Assembly: GCA_905478325.1 (NCBI GenBank)
Contig: CAJQIB010000012.1
Location: 1-64,000 of the forward strand
Direction of reading: 5' to 3'
DNA length: 64,000 nt
Origin: an uncultured Flavobacteriales bacterium
Lineage (GTDB): Bacteria; Bacteroidota; Bacteroidia; Flavobacteriales_D; Sanyastnellaceae
In this document: piece after piece, positions 61,602 to 64,000 of the stretch
Layout: each line of letters begins with the position of its first letter
Position numbering within the stretch: position 1 is the first letter of the stretch
The notes under the pieces: generated by a model
Seen by the model: the letters and a program-made list of their open reading frames with translations, nothing else
The model's database searches: none
What the model was told of the DNA's origin: nothing
Program-made: the position numbers and the translations under genes

Positions 61602-61943
61602 ATGAATCAGTTACTGGATTGGAAAACGTTTGAATCCGTTCAAATGGAGGTGGGAACAGTCATTCTCGCGACTCCATTTCCTGAGGCAAAGCAACCGGCC
61701 ATGATTGTCCATGTTGATTTTGGTGATGCTCGAGGCATTCTCAAAACTTCGGCACAAATCACGAAACGATATCAACCTGAAGACATCATTGGAAAGCAAG
61801 TTGTCGGAGTCATCAACTTCCCCTCCAAACAAATTGGACCCATGCGTTCAGAGTTCTTGCTCTTGGGCGCATTGGATGCCGAAAAAGGCACCGCGCTCCT
61901 TACCGTAGACGAATTCATCCAGCCCGGAACAAGGATTGCATGA
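61602..61943 (+). CDS. csaA: CsaA-like tRNA-binding-domain protein
   Basis: A 113-residue OB-fold protein of the CsaA family, related to the tRNA-binding domain at the C-terminus of methionyl-tRNA synthetase. Conserved segments are VGTVILATPFPEAKQPAM, LKTSAQIT, IIGKQVVGVINFPSKQIGP and SEFLLLGA. CsaA was named as a suppressor of secretion defects in Bacillus and may act as a chaperone; the activity in Bacteroidota is not known. The upstream in-frame ATG at 61572 would add ten residues and runs through the promoter box, so 61602 is chosen. Confidence 0.9.
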   Translation: MNQLLDWKTFESVQMEVGTVILATPFPEAKQPAMIVHVDFGDARGILKTSAQITKRYQPEDIIGKQVVGVINFPSKQIGPMRSEFLLLGALDAEKGTALLTVDEFIQPGTRIA

Positions 61944-61973
61944 CCTGAGTTAAATCGGAGCGACTTTGGTGTT

Positions 61974-61981
61974 TAATTTCG
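61974..61981 (+). promoter_or_regulatory. -7 box TAATTTCG four bases before the gmhB-like gene
   Basis: TAATTTCG is followed by CTCC and the ATG at 61986. Confidence 0.55.
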
Positions 61982-61985
61982 CTCC

Positions 61986-62510
61986 ATGACCGCTCGCAAT
62001 AAAGCCATTTTCCTTGATCGGGATGGTGTCATCAACCATGACCCAGGAGATTACACCCGAAGCTTGGAGGAATTCAAGATTCTTCCGACCGTTTTTGAGA
62101 CACTAAAGAAGCTGGACGAGGCGGGGTACCTCCTCGTTTTGATTACGAATCAAGGAGGCATTGCCAAAGGGCTCTATTCCCACGATGACGTCAATGAAAT
62201 CCACACGTATTTGATGGAAAAGTGCATCGAACACGGATTCCGTTTGACGGACGTTTACTACAGCCCACACCATCCAAACTTTGGAGAAAGCCTCAGTAGA
62301 AAACCGGGCAGCCTGATGATTGAAAAGGCCTGCGCAAAATATGACATTGACCCTGCGAAGTCTTGGATGGTCGGTGACAAAGTGCGCGATCTTGAAGCAG
62401 GTGAAGGCGCGGGCGTTAAAGGAGTCTTACTTCCTGTCAATGGAGCGATCGGCGACATTGCCATCCAGCTATTGAGCTCACCACAAACGAATGCAATCAG
62501 CAATGAGTGA
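61986..62510 (+). CDS. HAD-IIIA phosphatase, GmhB-like, without zinc-loop cysteines
   Basis: A 174-residue HAD-superfamily phosphatase of the GmhB/HisB-N type. Motif I is FLDRDGVINHDP (D11, D13), motif II LVLITNQGGIAKG, and motif III/IV KSWMVGDKVRDLEAGEGAGV. Reference GmhB, D-glycero-D-manno-heptose 1,7-bisphosphate 7-phosphatase, binds zinc with a Cys/His loop near PHHP. Here the loop reads YYSPHHPNFGESLSRKPGS, with Ser where Cys is expected, so the metal site appears lost. The sugar phosphate substrate is thus uncertain. The next gene overlaps the stop by eight bases. Confidence 0.82.
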   Translation: MTARNKAIFLDRDGVINHDPGDYTRSLEEFKILPTVFETLKKLDEAGYLLVLITNQGGIAKGLYSHDDVNEIHTYLMEKCIEHGFRLTDVYYSPHHPNFGESLSRKPGSLMIEKACAKYDIDPAKSWMVGDKVRDLEAGEGAGVKGVLLPVNGAIGDIAIQLLSSPQTNAISNE

Positions 62511-63378
62511 TGCGAACCAGAGGAATTCTGAACCTCGTGCTCGTTACCTCGTAAACGGCAAATTGACGAACGAAAGCGCCTTACCCAATCCCATACAAAA
62601 TCGAGGATTTCGGTTTGCCGATGGCTTTTTTGAAACAATTCGCATTGCGCATGGAAAAGCACAACACCTCGAATTGCACTTTAATCGCATCACAAACAGC
62701 CTTCAAGCCCATCGAATCAACAAGCCTGTAGACTTTGATTTGAATTCATTTTCTCATGCAATCGACACGCTTACAGAGGCCAACGCGCTAAACCAAGGCG
62801 GACGCATTCGCGCTAGTTTTATTCGTGATGGCGGGGGAAGATACACTCCGCAATCCAACGAGTTGATGTGGGTAGCAGAATGTGAATCCATGGATCAGAA
62901 CGAATTCTGCATCAACGAAAAAGGCATTGCTGTGGACTTGTTTTCGGATATGAGAAAGCCCGCAAGCCCACTTGCTAACTTCAAAAACATTGCTGCATCG
63001 CTTTACGTACAAGCCTCCATTTGGGCAGAATCGAAAGGTTTAGACGACGCCTTGGTTTCCAATGAACAATACCATGTCATTGAATCCTCACGTTCCAACA
63101 TATTCCTTGTCAGCAACGGAGTTCTCTATACTTCCGGCTTGGATAGCGGGCCAGTAGGAGGTGTGATGAGAGCCGCTATTATCAACGTTGCATTGGCCAA
63201 TCAATACAAGGTCTACGAATGCAATTTGACTCCACAAGAGTTGTTACGCGCTGATGAGCTGTTCTTGTCCAATGCCATCATGGGTATTCAATGGGTCTCA
63301 AGCTATCGTACAAAGCGCTATTACAATCAAACATCCAAGGACTTGGTCCAGTTGATCAACGAAAGCTTGATCCGCTAA
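62503..63378 (+). CDS. Class IV aminotransferase (branched-chain aminotransferase or aminodeoxychorismate lyase-like)
   Basis: PLP-dependent fold-type IV enzyme of 291 residues. Features: NRGFRFADGFFETIRI at the N-terminus, GRIRASFIRDGGGRYTP, a Lys in LANFKNIAASLYVQASIW that fits the PLP-binding Lys, the ESSRSNIFLVSNG motif and LFLSNAIMGIQWV. It could be 4-amino-4-deoxychorismate lyase (PabC) or a branched-chain transaminase. No pabA or pabB is present. The ATG at 62503 gives an eight-base overlap with gmhB; another ATG lies four codons upstream. The 3' end overlaps the permease gene by 23 bases. Confidence 0.83.
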   Translation: MSDANQRNSEPRARYLVNGKLTNESALPNPIQNRGFRFADGFFETIRIAHGKAQHLELHFNRITNSLQAHRINKPVDFDLNSFSHAIDTLTEANALNQGGRIRASFIRDGGGRYTPQSNELMWVAECESMDQNEFCINEKGIAVDLFSDMRKPASPLANFKNIAASLYVQASIWAESKGLDDALVSNEQYHVIESSRSNIFLVSNGVLYTSGLDSGPVGGVMRAAIINVALANQYKVYECNLTPQELLRADELFLSNAIMGIQWVSSYRTKRYYNQTSKDLVQLINESLIR

Positions 63379-64000
63379 CACGCGGGTCAATCCAGCCATA
63401 CAGGAGATCAACGGCGACGTTGACAAGAACAAAAATGGATGCAATCACCGCGACGCATCCCATGACCATGGGCAGATCACTTTGCTCTAGCGCACGAAAC
63501 ATGAGCAGTCCCATTCCCTGCCACCCGAAGACATATTCCACAAATACAGCGCCGGCGAGCATACTCGCAAACCATCCAGAGGCTGCTGTCAAAACAGGGT
63601 TGAGAGCATTGCGTAAAACATGGTGAGTCATGATGCGCATCTGACCTACCCCCTTGGACTTGGCTGTGCGCACATAGGACGAACCTAAAATTTCTGTGAC
63701 ACTATTGCGTGTCAATTGGAACACCACCGACAAGGGTCGAATCCCCAAGGTTAAAGCGGGTAGAATCGCATGGTGCAATGCCAATCGAGGACCTTCAAAT
63801 GGATGCACTTCCCAGAGGCCACCGGTCATCGGTAAGCCTGTCCACGCATGCCAAACGGAACCAAACAACCACGAAACAACAATCGCCATAACAAACGACG
63901 GTGCGCTCATGCCCAATGATGCCAAGGTTAAAAACAGTCGATCCGCAAAAGAACCAGCCACTGCACCGCACAGCATGCCCCCAATAAGTCCCAAAGACAT
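63356..64000 (-). CDS. Oligopeptide ABC transporter permease (OppB/DppB-like), 5' end cut by window
   Basis: The C-terminal 214 residues of a binding-protein-dependent permease on the minus strand. The coupling (EAA) loop is recognisable: TEILGSSYVRTAKSKGVGQM, followed by HHVLRNALNPVLT. Several TM segments flank it (PSFVMAIVVSWLFG; VMGCVAVIASIFVLVNVAVD). The C-terminus DLLYGWIDPRV is typical of DppB/OppB-type subunits. Full proteins have over 300 residues, so the first 100 or so must lie beyond position 64000, and the ATG at the edge is most likely internal. Confidence 0.88.
   Translation of the reverse strand: MSLGLIGGMLCGAVAGSFADRLFLTLASLGMSAPSFVMAIVVSWLFGSVWHAWTGLPMTGGLWEVHPFEGPRLALHHAILPALTLGIRPLSVVFQLTRNSVTEILGSSYVRTAKSKGVGQMRIMTHHVLRNALNPVLTAASGWFASMLAGAVFVEYVFGWQGMGLLMFRALEQSDLPMVMGCVAVIASIFVLVNVAVDLLYGWIDPRVSGSSFR

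Overview
The window looks like an ordinary chromosomal stretch from a marine-type Bacteroidota, most likely order Flavobacteriales. Several things point that way: type IX secretion (T9SS) C-terminal sorting domains on at least four large surface proteins, a CHU_C-type C-terminal domain on a PKD-repeat protein, a PUR-alpha-like DUF3276 protein, DUF5683 and DUF6702 proteins, almost no Shine-Dalgarno sequences, and -7 promoter boxes of the form TAnnTTTG. I cannot place it to genus. I see no rRNA, tRNA, insertion sequence, prophage or CRISPR.

Layout. Positions 1-927 hold the 5' part of an FG-GAP/VCBS surface protein that runs off the left edge. Positions 1070-5602 carry mtaB-lgt, an ECF sigma factor with a probable anti-sigma and periplasmic sensor, and msrB. 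Next come a DEAD-box helicase (minus strand) and a 924-residue PKD protein. Positions 9865-19173 carry a long plus-strand run: DUF3276, parA-parB, a DUF5683 protein, lepB, a WbqC-like protein, gcvT, comB, an S1/P1-nuclease-like protein and a DUF3524 glycosyltransferase related to queuosine-tRNA mannosyltransferase. The only long gene-free stretch (19174-19824) is extremely AT-rich and lies directly upstream of dnaA. Together with the nearby parAB it suggests a position close to the replication origin.

Positions 21279-33711 hold small metabolic and repair genes (phosphatase, RsmI-like methylase, NrnA, a two-domain FKBP-like lipoprotein, Nth, an ATP-grasp-like protein), the threonine operon thrA-thrB-thrC, fabI and a GlcD-like FAD oxidase. 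Positions 33794-40450 hold a DPP-IV-type peptidase, a peptide transporter, a thioredoxin-like protein, citrate synthase and an enoyl-CoA hydratase family protein.

The most distinctive region is 40548-53845: four consecutive minus-strand genes for large secreted T9SS substrates. Three share a roughly 190-residue beta-rich domain that I cannot match to a named family. It occurs six times (2+3+1) and alternates with arrays of a Cys-rich unit of about 25 residues, many carrying a thrombospondin-type-3-like calcium loop. The fourth protein has four carbohydrate-binding-like modules, each capped by a Cys cluster. The remainder (53980-64000) holds a thioesterase, a small membrane protein, HU, TrmH, a MATE exporter, fmt, methylmalonyl-CoA mutase (mutA-mutB), csaA, gmhB, a class IV aminotransferase and the start of an oligopeptide ABC permease cut by the right edge.

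Across the window at least ten genes have a TAnnTTTG-like box ending exactly four bases before the start codon. Under the known Bacteroidota promoter geometry this predicts leaderless mRNAs, and I used it to choose several starts.
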